64,000 nt of DNA, taken from assembly GCA_963722575.1 (NCBI GenBank), contig CAVRNR010000022.1, positions 496,001 through 560,000 of the forward strand, read 5' to 3'. This DNA comes from Fen-178 sp963722575 (GTDB lineage Bacteria > Acidobacteriota > Terriglobia > Bryobacterales > Bryobacteraceae). Both the position numbers and the translations under genes were made by a program. The notes beneath the pieces were generated by a model. It did no database searches and was not told the DNA's origin. It was given only the letters and a program-made list of their open reading frames with translations. The stretch's first letter is position 1. Every line of letters starts with the position of its first letter. Below, one piece after another: positions 35,212 to 43,940 of this stretch.

Positions 35212-35301
35212 GTGTGGGGCAGGATGGCATCCTGCGGCGGGTTGGCAACCCGCCAATCGCGCATATAGACAACCGCCGCCGGTTTCCAACCTGCCCCACA
35301 C
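35212..35301. repeat. Compound palindromic repeat between permease and LolA-like genes
   Basis: Outer 12-base arms GTGTGGGGCAGG (35212-35223) and CCTGCCCCACAC (35290-35301) enclose a 19-base hairpin GGCGGGTTGGCAACCCGCC at 35236-35254. The same 19-mer occurs at 46655-46673 and a variant near 36122. The element fills most of the gap between two divergent genes. Confidence 0.85.
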
Positions 35302-35315
35302 CCAGGCGAATTCGA

Positions 35316-36083
35316 TTGACCACTACCGCAAAAACGATCGCGGCGCTCCTGGTGGCCGCCGCCGCCCGCTGCCAGGACGCCCGCCAGCTTCTGTTGGAAG
35401 CGCAACGCCGCGCGCACGTCGCGTCGCTCCGTTACGAGGGCGTGGCGGTGACCTCCAACGCCGCCGGCGCCACTAGCGAAAAGCACTGGCGCTTCGAACG
35501 CATCGGTCCGTATGGCGAGAGCAAGATCCTGATCCGGTTCCTGTCGCCCGCGGAGGTGGAAGGCGTCGCCATCCTGATTCTCAACCATCGGGACGGCCCC
35601 GCCGGCGCGTGGATGTGGACGCCGGCCAGCGCCCGCGTGCGCAGTATCGCCACCGAGAGTCGCCTCACCCGCTTTTTCGGCACGGACTTCAGCTTCGAAG
35701 ATCTGGAAGAGCACGACGTGGATCAGTACGACTGCAAGCTCCTCGGAGACGATTCGCTGGATGGCGCGGCGTGCTGGAAAATCGAGTGCCGCCCCCGCGG
35801 CGCCAATGCGTCGCAGTACACCTACGCTCACCTGTGGTTGCGGAAGGACGACTACGTCATCGCGCAACTGGAGAACTACCAGGGCCCCGCTCTCGTGCGC
35901 CGCATCGTCAACCGCGATATTCGCAAGGTGCAGGGTATCTGGACGCCGCACGCGATCGAGATTTCGCAGCCCGCCCGCCGCACCCATACAGTGCTGCGCC
36001 TGGAGAAACTCGAATACAACGTCCCGCTGGACGAGGCCGCCTTCACCGTGGAGGCCCTGCGCCCGCCCGCCGCCCGCCCATAG
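35316..36083 (+). CDS. LolA-like outer membrane lipoprotein-sorting protein
   Basis: A protein of 255 residues starting at a TTG (LTTTAKTIAALLVAAAARCQD, read as Met), which gives a signal peptide; the frame upstream is open but only a shadow of the permease gene. The body has the LolA/LolB-like half-barrel features VASLRYEGVAVTS, LIRFLSPAEVEGVAILILNHRDG, RLTRFFGTDFSFEDLEEHDVDQY and TPHAIEIS. Proteins of this class sit next to FtsX or RND exporters and probably carry lipids or lipoproteins across the periplasm. The divergent permease is its likely partner. It ends near a dispersed repeat. Confidence 0.85.
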   Translation: MTTTAKTIAALLVAAAARCQDARQLLLEAQRRAHVASLRYEGVAVTSNAAGATSEKHWRFERIGPYGESKILIRFLSPAEVEGVAILILNHRDGPAGAWMWTPASARVRSIATESRLTRFFGTDFSFEDLEEHDVDQYDCKLLGDDSLDGAACWKIECRPRGANASQYTYAHLWLRKDDYVIAQLENYQGPALVRRIVNRDIRKVQGIWTPHAIEISQPARRTHTVLRLEKLEYNVPLDEAAFTVEALRPPAARP

Positions 36084-36098
36084 CCTCCCCATCTTCTT

Positions 36099-36140
36099 TG
36101 TGGGGCAGATTTTCAATCTGCGGCGGATTGTTAATCCGCC
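36099..36140. repeat. Dispersed palindromic repeat, TGTGGGGCAG type
   Basis: TGTGGGGCAG is followed by an ATTTTCAAT loop region, CTGC and the hairpin GGCGGATTGTTAATCCGCC. This is the same architecture as 35212-35301 with compensatory changes in the stem (G-to-A matched by C-to-T), so the hairpin structure appears conserved. It lies between two convergent genes and could terminate both. Confidence 0.75.
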
Positions 36141-36161
36141 CGGCCCCTTTTCCCGGAGCTC

Positions 36162-37748
36162 TTACGGGTGCACCGCGATGGTTGCACTATCGCTCGCACC
36201 GTTCGGCATGGAAACTACAATCGGCACATCATCGCCCGGCGTGACGCCGCTCGGCACTTGAACGTTGACCTGGTACAACCCCGAAAAGCCTGGAGCAATT
36301 CCGGAGAACTGGACCGGAGTGGCGACGCCGCCGACGGTGGCAGTGGGCGTTTGCACTGTCTTATAGAGCACGCTGCCGTCGGCGGGCGCGACCGAACCCG
36401 TGGGCAACACTTTGCCGTTCGGGTCACCGCCCGGGGTTGCCTTTCCAAGGCCAGTGACAAAAATCTGGATGTAGTCGCCGGCGCCGGCCGGTTGGCCGCA
36501 GGTTGCCGCCACCGGCAAGCCCGCGCAACTGGTCAATCCCCGCGCCGCGGCCATTGATGCCGGCATCACCAGCCAGGCGGTGTTGGCAAACAGAACCGCC
36601 CCGTTGTTCCTGGATGCGTCGGAGGGGTCGGCAACGCGAAAAATGCCCGGGGTCGCCGCCGACATCTTCAGGCTGAAGCTCGCGCTGGGACCAGCGGAAT
36701 TCTTGACCTGGACGGGAACCGTGCCCGTTTCCGGCAGTTCCGTCGGCACGAGGACGTTAATCTGACCTCCCGACGCAGCCACGGCGAACAGCGGCCCCGC
36801 CACGCCGTTAAACGTGGCGGACAGACCCTGAAAACTGGTCGAGGGGAACGCAAACAGATTGTCTGTTGAGCCGAAATTGCAGCCAAAGATGCTGACCATG
36901 GTACCGGGGGCGGCTACCGCATCAGGGGAGGAAAACGAGCCGTTAACAACGGCGTTGACCACGGGAATTGCCGGGCCGGACACCACCAAAGTAACCGTAT
37001 TGCTGGTGGAGCCACCGATGCTCAGCGTCAAAGGCAGATTTCCCCCCGGAGCGCTCGCCGGGATCGTGAAGTTCACTTGGTACAGGCTTACGCTACCCGC
37101 CAGCCCGGAAAAGACGACGGTCGCCTGCTGGCACTCGACGCTGATGGTTGGCTGCACAGTGGTTCTGGCGGGAGGCGAGGCCGGAGGTGCCGCCCCCGTC
37201 GCCACGGAGGGGTCTGTTGGCCCGAGGCCGGCGGCGTACACGATCAGTGTCTCTCCTGGTTGGGCAGGACTCTGCGCGGTCACGGAGGAGGAGTCCTTCC
37301 CGTGTACGATCAAGCCAAGACTCTGCGTGGAGCCCGACGGAGTCCACGTAAAGATCCCTGGCGAGTAGGGAGCGAGGGTCACCGTGGCCGACGCGGACCC
37401 CATTCCCTGAACCGTAACGGTGACCTGGGCGGACCCCGGCGCGACATCGACGGGAATCTGAATGTTTAGCTGGCCCGGCGAGGCGAACGACAACGCTGCC
37501 GATTTGCCGCCCACCGACACTTGGGCACTGCACAGCGTTGTGGGCCACGGAGTCGTGGTCGCCTGGCAGGTGCCTATTGAGAGATTCTGCCCGTATATCT
37601 CGGCGAAGGTGCCGGGCGACACTGACGCCGTAAACGACGCTCCATTCAGTATTCCACCCGCGCCGATAGTGGGTGCTTGCGCGAAAGCGGCGGCTTCACA
37701 TAGCACGGCCGCAAGCGTTACGAACACAATCCTCGTTGGCTTCAGCAT
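36162..37748 (-). CDS. Exported protein with two TIGR03437-type modules
   Basis: A 528-residue protein with signal peptide MLKPTRIVFVTLAAVLCEAAAFAQ. It opens with the domain start PTIGAGGILNGASFTASVSPGTFAEIYGQNL, and a second copy starts near residue 255 (PVVNAVVNGSFSSPDAVAAPGTMVSIFGCNF). Each module contains GQLNIQIPVDV or GQINVLVPTEL and AGLGPTDPSVATG or TGLGKATPGGDP. It is the third gene of an operon with the phosphodiesterase (21 bases upstream) and the 1387-residue protein. Likely a secreted, surface-associated protein; function unknown. Confidence 0.88.
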   Translation of the reverse strand: MLKPTRIVFVTLAAVLCEAAAFAQAPTIGAGGILNGASFTASVSPGTFAEIYGQNLSIGTCQATTTPWPTTLCSAQVSVGGKSAALSFASPGQLNIQIPVDVAPGSAQVTVTVQGMGSASATVTLAPYSPGIFTWTPSGSTQSLGLIVHGKDSSSVTAQSPAQPGETLIVYAAGLGPTDPSVATGAAPPASPPARTTVQPTISVECQQATVVFSGLAGSVSLYQVNFTIPASAPGGNLPLTLSIGGSTSNTVTLVVSGPAIPVVNAVVNGSFSSPDAVAAPGTMVSIFGCNFGSTDNLFAFPSTSFQGLSATFNGVAGPLFAVAASGGQINVLVPTELPETGTVPVQVKNSAGPSASFSLKMSAATPGIFRVADPSDASRNNGAVLFANTAWLVMPASMAAARGLTSCAGLPVAATCGQPAGAGDYIQIFVTGLGKATPGGDPNGKVLPTGSVAPADGSVLYKTVQTPTATVGGVATPVQFSGIAPGFSGLYQVNVQVPSGVTPGDDVPIVVSMPNGASDSATIAVHP

Positions 37749-37768
37749 CCCCAGACCTCCGAGCCGGT

Positions 37769-39064
37769 TCAAAACCGGGATTGCTGGATTATACACCAAA
37801 TCCCATTGCCCCCTACCCCGCGCGGCGCCGGGCGCACGGGCAGCGCCTCATCCGCGGAATCCATACGGAAGCCCAGATAGCCCGCGATGGTGCCCGCCAC
37901 CTGCGTGATGCTCACCGCGTCGTCCACATGGCCCGCGGCGCCACCCGGCATGGCAACCAACAACGGCACGTTCAAATCGCCGCTGTACACGCTGCCGTGG
38001 TCCGAGCCCTTGCCCGTGTTGCCGAAGTAGTGGCCGGGCTTGAGCGTTACGATCAGGTCGCCGGCGCGCGGCGAATCTCCCGGGCCGCGCACCCGCACGG
38101 CAGCCACCGCGGGCGACGCCGCCGCCAGCTTCTCAAGGTCCACCAAGCCTGGCTGATTAAGGTAGATGTACGCCATGCCGCCGTTTTCCGCGACGGTCGC
38201 GCCGGCCGGAAGCGCGGCTTGCAAGTCGGCCTTGAGGGTCGGGTCTTCGGAATTGGCGACCAGGTCCGTGCGGCCATGGTCTGAAACCAGAACGAACAGG
38301 GTATGCTCGCGCCACGACCGGTCGAGCGATTCGATGGTATCCAGAATGTGCCCGAGCAGCGCGTCGACGGTGCCGGAAAGATATGCCGTCTGGCCCGCGA
38401 TTCCGCTCTTGTGCGCGATGCCATCGGTCCCCGCGAAATAGACGGTGACGAGCGATGGCAGGCCGCGCGACCGCAGCTCGGCGATGGCTCGCCCCGCCAT
38501 CTCGCTGTCGAAAGCGCGCCAGTCGACCGGGCTGCCCGCCAGAAAACCCACCATTTCGGCCACGCCCGGCGGCGCCGCCCGCGCCGCGCCTTTCCAGTAC
38601 TGGCTGTAGTAAACCGCGCTGGTCAAACCGGCTTGGGCGGCAGCTTCGTATATGGTGGGCTCGAGCAAGTGCCCGTTGGCCAGCCCGCCGGAACATCGCG
38701 CGCCGCCCAGCACGGTGAGGCCGTAAACGCACACCAAACCGCCCGGAACCATGTAGTCGATCAGGCGGCCTGTGCTCTGGTCGAACCACTGGTTGCCGGG
38801 GATTCCGTGCCGCGCCGGTTGGGTGCCCGTGAAGATGGATGCCTGCGCCGCCATGGTCACGGAGGGCAGAACCGTCGAGGCCTTATCGAACCACAGCGCT
38901 CGCGCGAAGATGCGCTGGAAGTTGGGCAGGCGCCCATCCCGGTAAGCCTGCTCGAAGGTGTCGCGCCGCATGCCGTCCACGTCGATGATGACGGCGCGCC
39001 GCGCGGGCTGAGCGCCGAACGCGGCGGTTGCCAGTAGGATGGCGGGCCAGAAGCGCGCCATCAT
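37769..39064 (-). CDS. Exported alkaline phosphatase superfamily phosphodiesterase (NPP-like)
   Basis: A 431-residue protein with signal peptide MMARFWPAILLATAAFGAQP. The metal and nucleophile sites of the nucleotide pyrophosphatase/phosphodiesterase branch are visible: VIIDVDGMRRDTF (Asp), LPSVTMAAQASIFTGTQPARHGI (nucleophile Thr), FAGTDGIAHKSG (Asp, His), VLVSDHGRTDL (Asp-His) and SDHGSVY (His). It probably hydrolyses phosphodiesters or phosphonates outside the cytoplasm. Its start overlaps the stop of the upstream giant gene by one base (TAATG), showing co-translation. Confidence 0.9.
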   Translation of the reverse strand: MMARFWPAILLATAAFGAQPARRAVIIDVDGMRRDTFEQAYRDGRLPNFQRIFARALWFDKASTVLPSVTMAAQASIFTGTQPARHGIPGNQWFDQSTGRLIDYMVPGGLVCVYGLTVLGGARCSGGLANGHLLEPTIYEAAAQAGLTSAVYYSQYWKGAARAAPPGVAEMVGFLAGSPVDWRAFDSEMAGRAIAELRSRGLPSLVTVYFAGTDGIAHKSGIAGQTAYLSGTVDALLGHILDTIESLDRSWREHTLFVLVSDHGRTDLVANSEDPTLKADLQAALPAGATVAENGGMAYIYLNQPGLVDLEKLAAASPAVAAVRVRGPGDSPRAGDLIVTLKPGHYFGNTGKGSDHGSVYSGDLNVPLLVAMPGGAAGHVDDAVSITQVAGTIAGYLGFRMDSADEALPVRPAPRGVGGNGIWCIIQQSRF

Positions 39065-42000
39065 TACTGCACTTGCACGGTCTCGACCGTCATGGTGGTG
39101 TCGAAAGCGACACCGACGGTCAGACCCTTGGGCAGCGGCGTGAACTGCATATTATTCGGTTGCAAGGGCATCAGACCGAGCATGCCGACCGGGCTGGAGG
39201 AGCTGGTCGCCACTCCCGTCGGAATCAGGTCGGCGAGCGCATTCACCGGCACCGTGAACGTCCCGGCCGTGGCCTGAGCCAGGCACACGAATCCGCCCGA
39301 CGCCTGGCTGTTCTGATCCGTGCTGCCTCCCAGAATCATGACCAACTGGCTGGAGTTCCCGCCGGTCCAGGTGAGCGTCAGCGGCGACGAACGGTTGATG
39401 GTGCTGGGCGGGTTGGTCCAGGTGATGGCCGGCGCCAGGGGAATGGTGACGGAGAACGGTCCCACGTCCTTGCCGCCCGGCCCGGTGATGGTGAACGGGC
39501 CGCCATCCAGGAACGGCGGCGGTATCGTCGCGCCGGAGATGTTCAGGGTGCCGCCGAGCAGACCCATGTAGGGGCTGTTGGGATCGTCGGAAGTGCTGGT
39601 TTGGCTGATCGTACCAGTGGCGCCGCCGGCTCCTCCGGTCACGGTCAACTGGGGTCCCGCATCGAGAGCCGCCGCGATCGTCGGATCGAGGCTCGATCCG
39701 CCGGTCCCCATCACCGCGCCCAGGTCGAGCATTTTGTTCGAGGAGGCGCACGTGCCCGGTGGCGGCAGGTTGGTGATGGGACTGTAGGTAAAGTCGGTGC
39801 CGGGATTGGTCAGGGCGAAAGCGCCAAGGCCCAGGTCGAGTTGCGCCGTGGTGGGCGGCTGGGTGGGGTCCGTGGAGCCGCTAAAGTTCACTCGAATCAA
39901 CCCCAGGGTGGCCGACTTCCCACCGGTGGTGCTCAAGCCGGAATACGGATTGAAAGCATCCTGGCAATGGCTCCCGTCGGAGCTAATGGCCATGCGAACG
40001 GTGTTGCTCCAGGTGCCACCCGCGCTGATCTGCACCGGAACGGAGCACCCGAGCGGCGCGTTGGCGGGTACCGTAAAGTTGATTTGGTCCTGGCCTGCAT
40101 TGCCCGGCGCGCGCCCGTTGTACGCCACGCTGGCCTGTATTCCGCCTACCAACACCACCACGTTCACCGGCAGGTTCCCGGCCGGCGGCGACTGGTTATC
40201 GGGCGTGGTGATGGGCCCGAGCCCCGTGCCCACGGCGATTTCGGTTTGGCCGGGCTTGGCCGGAGTGGAGGCCGTGTTGAAGGGCTGACTGCCATCCGGC
40301 ATGTAATTCTTGATGATCCCGGGTCCCGGGCCGTACGCCGAACTGTTGATGCCAAACGCGGTTTTCACGATGGTGACGGCCGTGGCCGTGCTGAGCGCGC
40401 CGCTGTAGTTCACCGAAACCTGCACCGTGCCCAGCGGCGCAGTGGACGGCATGATGGCGTTGATCTGATTGGCCTGCACGTAGAGCAGGTAAGCGTTCAT
40501 GGTGGTCGATCCCTGCGTCACGGTCACGGTGACGCCGTTCACCGTGCTGGGGATCGGGAATTGGTACGCCGACCAGGATGCGGCCGGTCCCAGGTTGGTC
40601 CCGTAGATGGTGAACATGGAGCCTTGCGCGATGCCGCCGCCCCGGTTGCTGACCGCGTTCACAATGCCGCCCTGCGCGATGCTCGGCGCGGTGGCCGAGG
40701 CGCCCCCGGCCTGCGTCACGGTGAACGTCAGGCTGGCAACCGCGATGGTGCCGGTGCGCGAGATCGTCGATGTATTCGGATCGGCCGAGTAGTTCACCGA
40801 TCCATTCCCCGTGACGGAAGCAGTCGATGCCAGATGCAGCCACGATGCCGCGCTCGAACTCACCGACGGGGTCCACGAGCAGCCGCTGCCCGCCGTCACC
40901 ACGAAGCTGCTGGAGCCGCCTTGCGCCGCCATGTTGTAGCTGGTGGGGGAAATCGAGTAGCTGCACGCCGCCGCCGCGGCCTGCGTCACGGTGAACGTCT
41001 GCCCGCCCACGGTGATGGTGCCGGTGCGCGAGGTCGTGCTGGTGTTGGCCGCCACCGTGTAGCTCACCGTGCCGTTGCCGGTGCCGGAACTCGTGGTGGT
41101 GATCCAGCTTACGGTGCTGGTTGCCGTCCATGTGCATCCCGTGCCGGCCGTCACCGTTATGGTCCCAGTGGTCGCCGCCGCCCCGGGCGAAGCGCTGGTG
41201 GGGGAAAGCGAATAGGTGCAGGCGGAGGTGCCGGCCGGCGCAGCGGTGAGCCGCACATTGTCGAAATCACCTTGCGCGGTAGTCGCGCCCAACACGATTT
41301 TCAGCGCCTGCCCGGCAAGCGGATCCGACACGCTCGATTGGTAGGTCCCCGTCCAGGTCGTCCAACCTCCCACTGCCGGCTGCGCGCCGGTGGCCGTGGC
41401 GATCAGTGTGCTGCCGGCATAGAGCTGCACGGTGGGAGGCGGCGATGGATAGAGTTTGTCCAGGCGCTGGCCTACGTCCACCTGCAGCGTGTACACCGTG
41501 GACACCTGTAGCGTCGCGCTCAGCACCTGAGAGAGGGTGCCGCTGTTGATCTGTGCAAACGTCTGTCCTTCGGCAGTGGGCAGCGGGAGAGTAAAGTAAG
41601 TGGAACTTGGCTGAAAAAGCCCGATAGAGGTGCTGTTGGAGGCAGTCCATCCCGGTATGTTGCCATCCAAGGTATCCCGGCAGCCGGTTCCGGCGCATGT
41701 GATCCACGCGGGGTTGGACGGGATGGTCTCGAAGCCGGGGTTCGTGATAGTGATGGAAGTGCTCCCGCCGCCGCTGGCGCCGGCCTGCGTCACGGTGAAC
41801 GTCTGCCCGCCCACGGTGATGACGCCGGTGCGCGAACTGGCGCTGGTGTTGGCCGTTACCGCGTAGCTCACCGTGCCGCTGCCGATGCCGGCACTTGACG
41901 TTGTGAGCCAGGTTGGCGCATTGCTGGTAGCCGTCCAGGTGCAGCCCGTACCCGCCGTCACCGTTACGGTCCCGGTGCTCTGCGCAGCCCCGACGGAAGC

Positions 42001-43227
42001 GCTGCTGGCGGAAAGCGAATAGGTGCAGGACGCGCTTTGCGTCGTATTCGCGAATGTCCAGTTGACGATATCGTGATTCTCCCATCCCGCGCCCGTGCCG
42101 GACGTAAAGCCGGCGTACGCGGTGTTCTGGCCGAGCAGCGACGCAAAATTGATGGCATAGCCGTTGATCGCGGTAAAACTCGACCCCTCCTTCGGATCGG
42201 TGACTGTCACTGTGAGCTTCGCACCGTCATAGCTGATATTGACCGTCCACAGGTCGCCATTGGACATGCAACCGGCCGCTGTGTTGGAATTCGAGCCAGT
42301 CGCGAAAATGCAGGTCTGGTTGCCGTATACGTTGGTGAGGTCGGTGTTCGTCAGATTGCCATTCGTGTCGATGGACACATGGTTGCTGCTGTTGCCGTCG
42401 TCGTTGCCCAGGCCGAAGCCGGTATTGTTATAAGTGTCGAATTCGATACCGAAGCTATTGCCGCTGACCCCTTGGTAACCCATGCCGACGCCAAGACCCC
42501 CCAAGCCTTTGGTACTGGTCCCCAGCACAAAAACGATTCCGTCAGCCGGTTCCGTCCCGCCTTGATTCGAAAAACGGAACTGGAACTGGGTGCTGAAAGT
42601 AGCATTGTTTCCGAGCGTAACCGGCGTCGTGTTGTATGCGGCGCCGCTCTGGTTGCCGGATGCCGGCGTCAACCGCAGCACCGTCCCATCGCTGGTCGAG
42701 GCTGTGGCCGCATTGCCCACCATCGTAAGCCCAGCCGTGCTGGCAAACCCGTTATAAGTGAACTGGGTACCTGTCGTCGGCGCCGATCCCGCGATCGTAA
42801 ACGTCCCTTGAAAGAATGGCACGTTGTAGTTACCGTCGTAGAAAATCTCGACCGTCCAGGTGCCGGGCATGGTCGCGGCGGCGTTGCCCGCAATCAGCAA
42901 GGGGCTGTAGTTGGTGAGGTAGCACGCTGCGCCGGCGCTTGGGGCGGCGCCAAAACTGCTGGTGCCGCCAGCGCCGGTATAGAGCTGTCCGGACGGTCCG
43001 TAGAATGCAACTATGAACGTGTCGTTGACGTTCACGCCGGTGACTTCAAAAAACACATAGACGGCCGTGTCCGTGGCCGAGAAAGTCGTGGTCGGAGTCG
43101 GAGCAGTGCAAGAAGTCGTGGACGGCGCCACTTTGCTCGTTACGAGCGTGGTCAACTGCGCACTAGCCAGCAACCCTTGCGGAATCAGAAACAGGAAGGA
43201 CAAGAACGCGATAGCGATTCGCGACAT
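39064..43227 (-). CDS. Large secreted protein: lectin-like, three BACON domains, TIGR03437 C-terminal part
   Basis: A 1387-residue exported protein. A GAGGTGG ribosome site just before the ATG at 43227 decides this start over the ATG at 43239. Order of parts: signal peptide (MSRIAIAFLSFLFLIPQGLLASAQ); a beta-rich domain to about 150; an L-type lectin-like domain at about 155-395 (PADGIVFVLGTSTKGLGGLGVGMGY, FGIEFDTYNNTG, HVSIDTNG); a BACON repeat at about 400-485; an HpiC1/DUF642-like region (ITNPGFE ... IPGWTASNS) to about 670; two further BACON repeats at about 670-840; and TIGR03437-type modules from about 845. BACON domains usually bind glycans or act as spacers. Likely a surface adhesin for carbohydrate. 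First gene of a three-gene operon. Confidence 0.88.
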   Translation of the reverse strand: MSRIAIAFLSFLFLIPQGLLASAQLTTLVTSKVAPSTTSCTAPTPTTTFSATDTAVYVFFEVTGVNVNDTFIVAFYGPSGQLYTGAGGTSSFGAAPSAGAACYLTNYSPLLIAGNAAATMPGTWTVEIFYDGNYNVPFFQGTFTIAGSAPTTGTQFTYNGFASTAGLTMVGNAATASTSDGTVLRLTPASGNQSGAAYNTTPVTLGNNATFSTQFQFRFSNQGGTEPADGIVFVLGTSTKGLGGLGVGMGYQGVSGNSFGIEFDTYNNTGFGLGNDDGNSSNHVSIDTNGNLTNTDLTNVYGNQTCIFATGSNSNTAAGCMSNGDLWTVNISYDGAKLTVTVTDPKEGSSFTAINGYAINFASLLGQNTAYAGFTSGTGAGWENHDIVNWTFANTTQSASCTYSLSASSASVGAAQSTGTVTVTAGTGCTWTATSNAPTWLTTSSAGIGSGTVSYAVTANTSASSRTGVITVGGQTFTVTQAGASGGGSTSITITNPGFETIPSNPAWITCAGTGCRDTLDGNIPGWTASNSTSIGLFQPSSTYFTLPLPTAEGQTFAQINSGTLSQVLSATLQVSTVYTLQVDVGQRLDKLYPSPPPTVQLYAGSTLIATATGAQPAVGGWTTWTGTYQSSVSDPLAGQALKIVLGATTAQGDFDNVRLTAAPAGTSACTYSLSPTSASPGAAATTGTITVTAGTGCTWTATSTVSWITTTSSGTGNGTVSYTVAANTSTTSRTGTITVGGQTFTVTQAAAAACSYSISPTSYNMAAQGGSSSFVVTAGSGCSWTPSVSSSAASWLHLASTASVTGNGSVNYSADPNTSTISRTGTIAVASLTFTVTQAGGASATAPSIAQGGIVNAVSNRGGGIAQGSMFTIYGTNLGPAASWSAYQFPIPSTVNGVTVTVTQGSTTMNAYLLYVQANQINAIMPSTAPLGTVQVSVNYSGALSTATAVTIVKTAFGINSSAYGPGPGIIKNYMPDGSQPFNTASTPAKPGQTEIAVGTGLGPITTPDNQSPPAGNLPVNVVVLVGGIQASVAYNGRAPGNAGQDQINFTVPANAPLGCSVPVQISAGGTWSNTVRMAISSDGSHCQDAFNPYSGLSTTGGKSATLGLIRVNFSGSTDPTQPPTTAQLDLGLGAFALTNPGTDFTYSPITNLPPPGTCASSNKMLDLGAVMGTGGSSLDPTIAAALDAGPQLTVTGGAGGATGTISQTSTSDDPNSPYMGLLGGTLNISGATIPPPFLDGGPFTITGPGGKDVGPFSVTIPLAPAITWTNPPSTINRSSPLTLTWTGGNSSQLVMILGGSTDQNSQASGGFVCLAQATAGTFTVPVNALADLIPTGVATSSSSPVGMLGLMPLQPNNMQFTPLPKGLTVGVAFDTTMTVETVQVQ

Positions 43228-43335
43228 GGACCACCTCATCCAAGAATCCTACCCTAAAAACCCGCGCGGTTCCAATATTTTTGTATCTATTTATCTTGAT
43301 TGCGGCCCGCGCCGCTCTGCGCCAGAATGGGAGGG

Positions 43336-43745
43336 ATGCCGTCCGGGGCATTGGCGGTCCGGAATCTCACGGTCGATCTGCTTTCCGTACGAAACATCAC
43401 GGTTCCGGTGGTTTCCGAAGTACCGTTCCAGGTGGACCCGGGTTCCATCGTGGGGCTTTTCGGCGAGTCCGGCTGCGGAAAGACCACCCTGGCGCTGGCT
43501 CCGTCCAACTGCGGGATTTCGAGGTGCTTTCCGCGACCGAACACCAGCGAGGCCTCGAGTCGTTGTTCGGCCTGGTGGGTCTCGCGGACACGCGGCGCAT
43601 GTACGACGCCTATCCGCACCAGTTGAGCGGCGGCGAACGGTAGAGGGTGGTCGTCGCCCAGGCTCTGGCTCGCCGGCCGGCGCTAGGGATCGCCGACGAA
43701 CCGTTCACCGCCCTCGACGCCATCAGGGTGGCCGAACCGGTGCCG
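43336..43745 (+). pseudogene. Decayed oligopeptide-type ABC transporter ATPase
   Basis: From the ATG at 43336 the frame encodes MPSGALAVRNLTVDLLSV and the Walker A motif GESGCGKTTLAL. Soon after, the sequence shifts frame (about 43500-43510) with loss of the roughly 80 codons that should follow. A second frame then gives RDFEVLSATEHQRGLESLFGL and the signature YPHQLSGGER, ending in a TAG at 43641-43643 where Gln is expected. The Walker B part (RPALGIADEPFTALDA) continues in that frame and homology ends near 43735. Internal deletion, frameshift, nonsense codon and 3' truncation show it is dead. Confidence 0.88.
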
Positions 43746-43746
43746 A

Positions 43747-43908
43747 TTATCGCCCCGGCGGCCCCAGCACCACGAGTGGCACCACGGCGCCCAGCACCGC
43801 TCCGACGATCAGCGCCGAATTGCCCGCTCCCAGGAAGGAAACCAGCAACCCGGCCAGCGAGCCGATGCCAGCCCCCACCACGGCGATCATGATCCGCTTC
43901 GGCACCAT
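43747..43908 (-). CDS. Small glycine-rich membrane protein
   Basis: A 53-residue frame starting MVPKRIMIAVVGAGIGSLAG, with two hydrophobic glycine-rich helices (IAVVGAGIGSLAGLLVSFLG and LIVGAVLGAVVPLVVLG) joined by a short AGNSA turn and a basic PGR end. The composition is that of a two-helix inner-membrane hairpin. It lies directly after the ABC-ATPase debris, on the other strand, and is divergent from the alcohol dehydrogenase gene with 32 bases between. No known function. Codon third positions look coding. Confidence 0.65.
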   Translation of the reverse strand: MVPKRIMIAVVGAGIGSLAGLLVSFLGAGNSALIVGAVLGAVVPLVVLGPPGR

Positions 43909-43940
43909 CCTATTCTTGCACCGCGCGGGATAATCAAGCT

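Noticed and set aside
32007..36083. Very long plus-strand frame of 1358 codons
   Set aside because: Most of it is the antisense of the FtsX permease, with composition typical of a GC-rich shadow (many H, Q, R). Only the 3' part from 35316 is a real gene.
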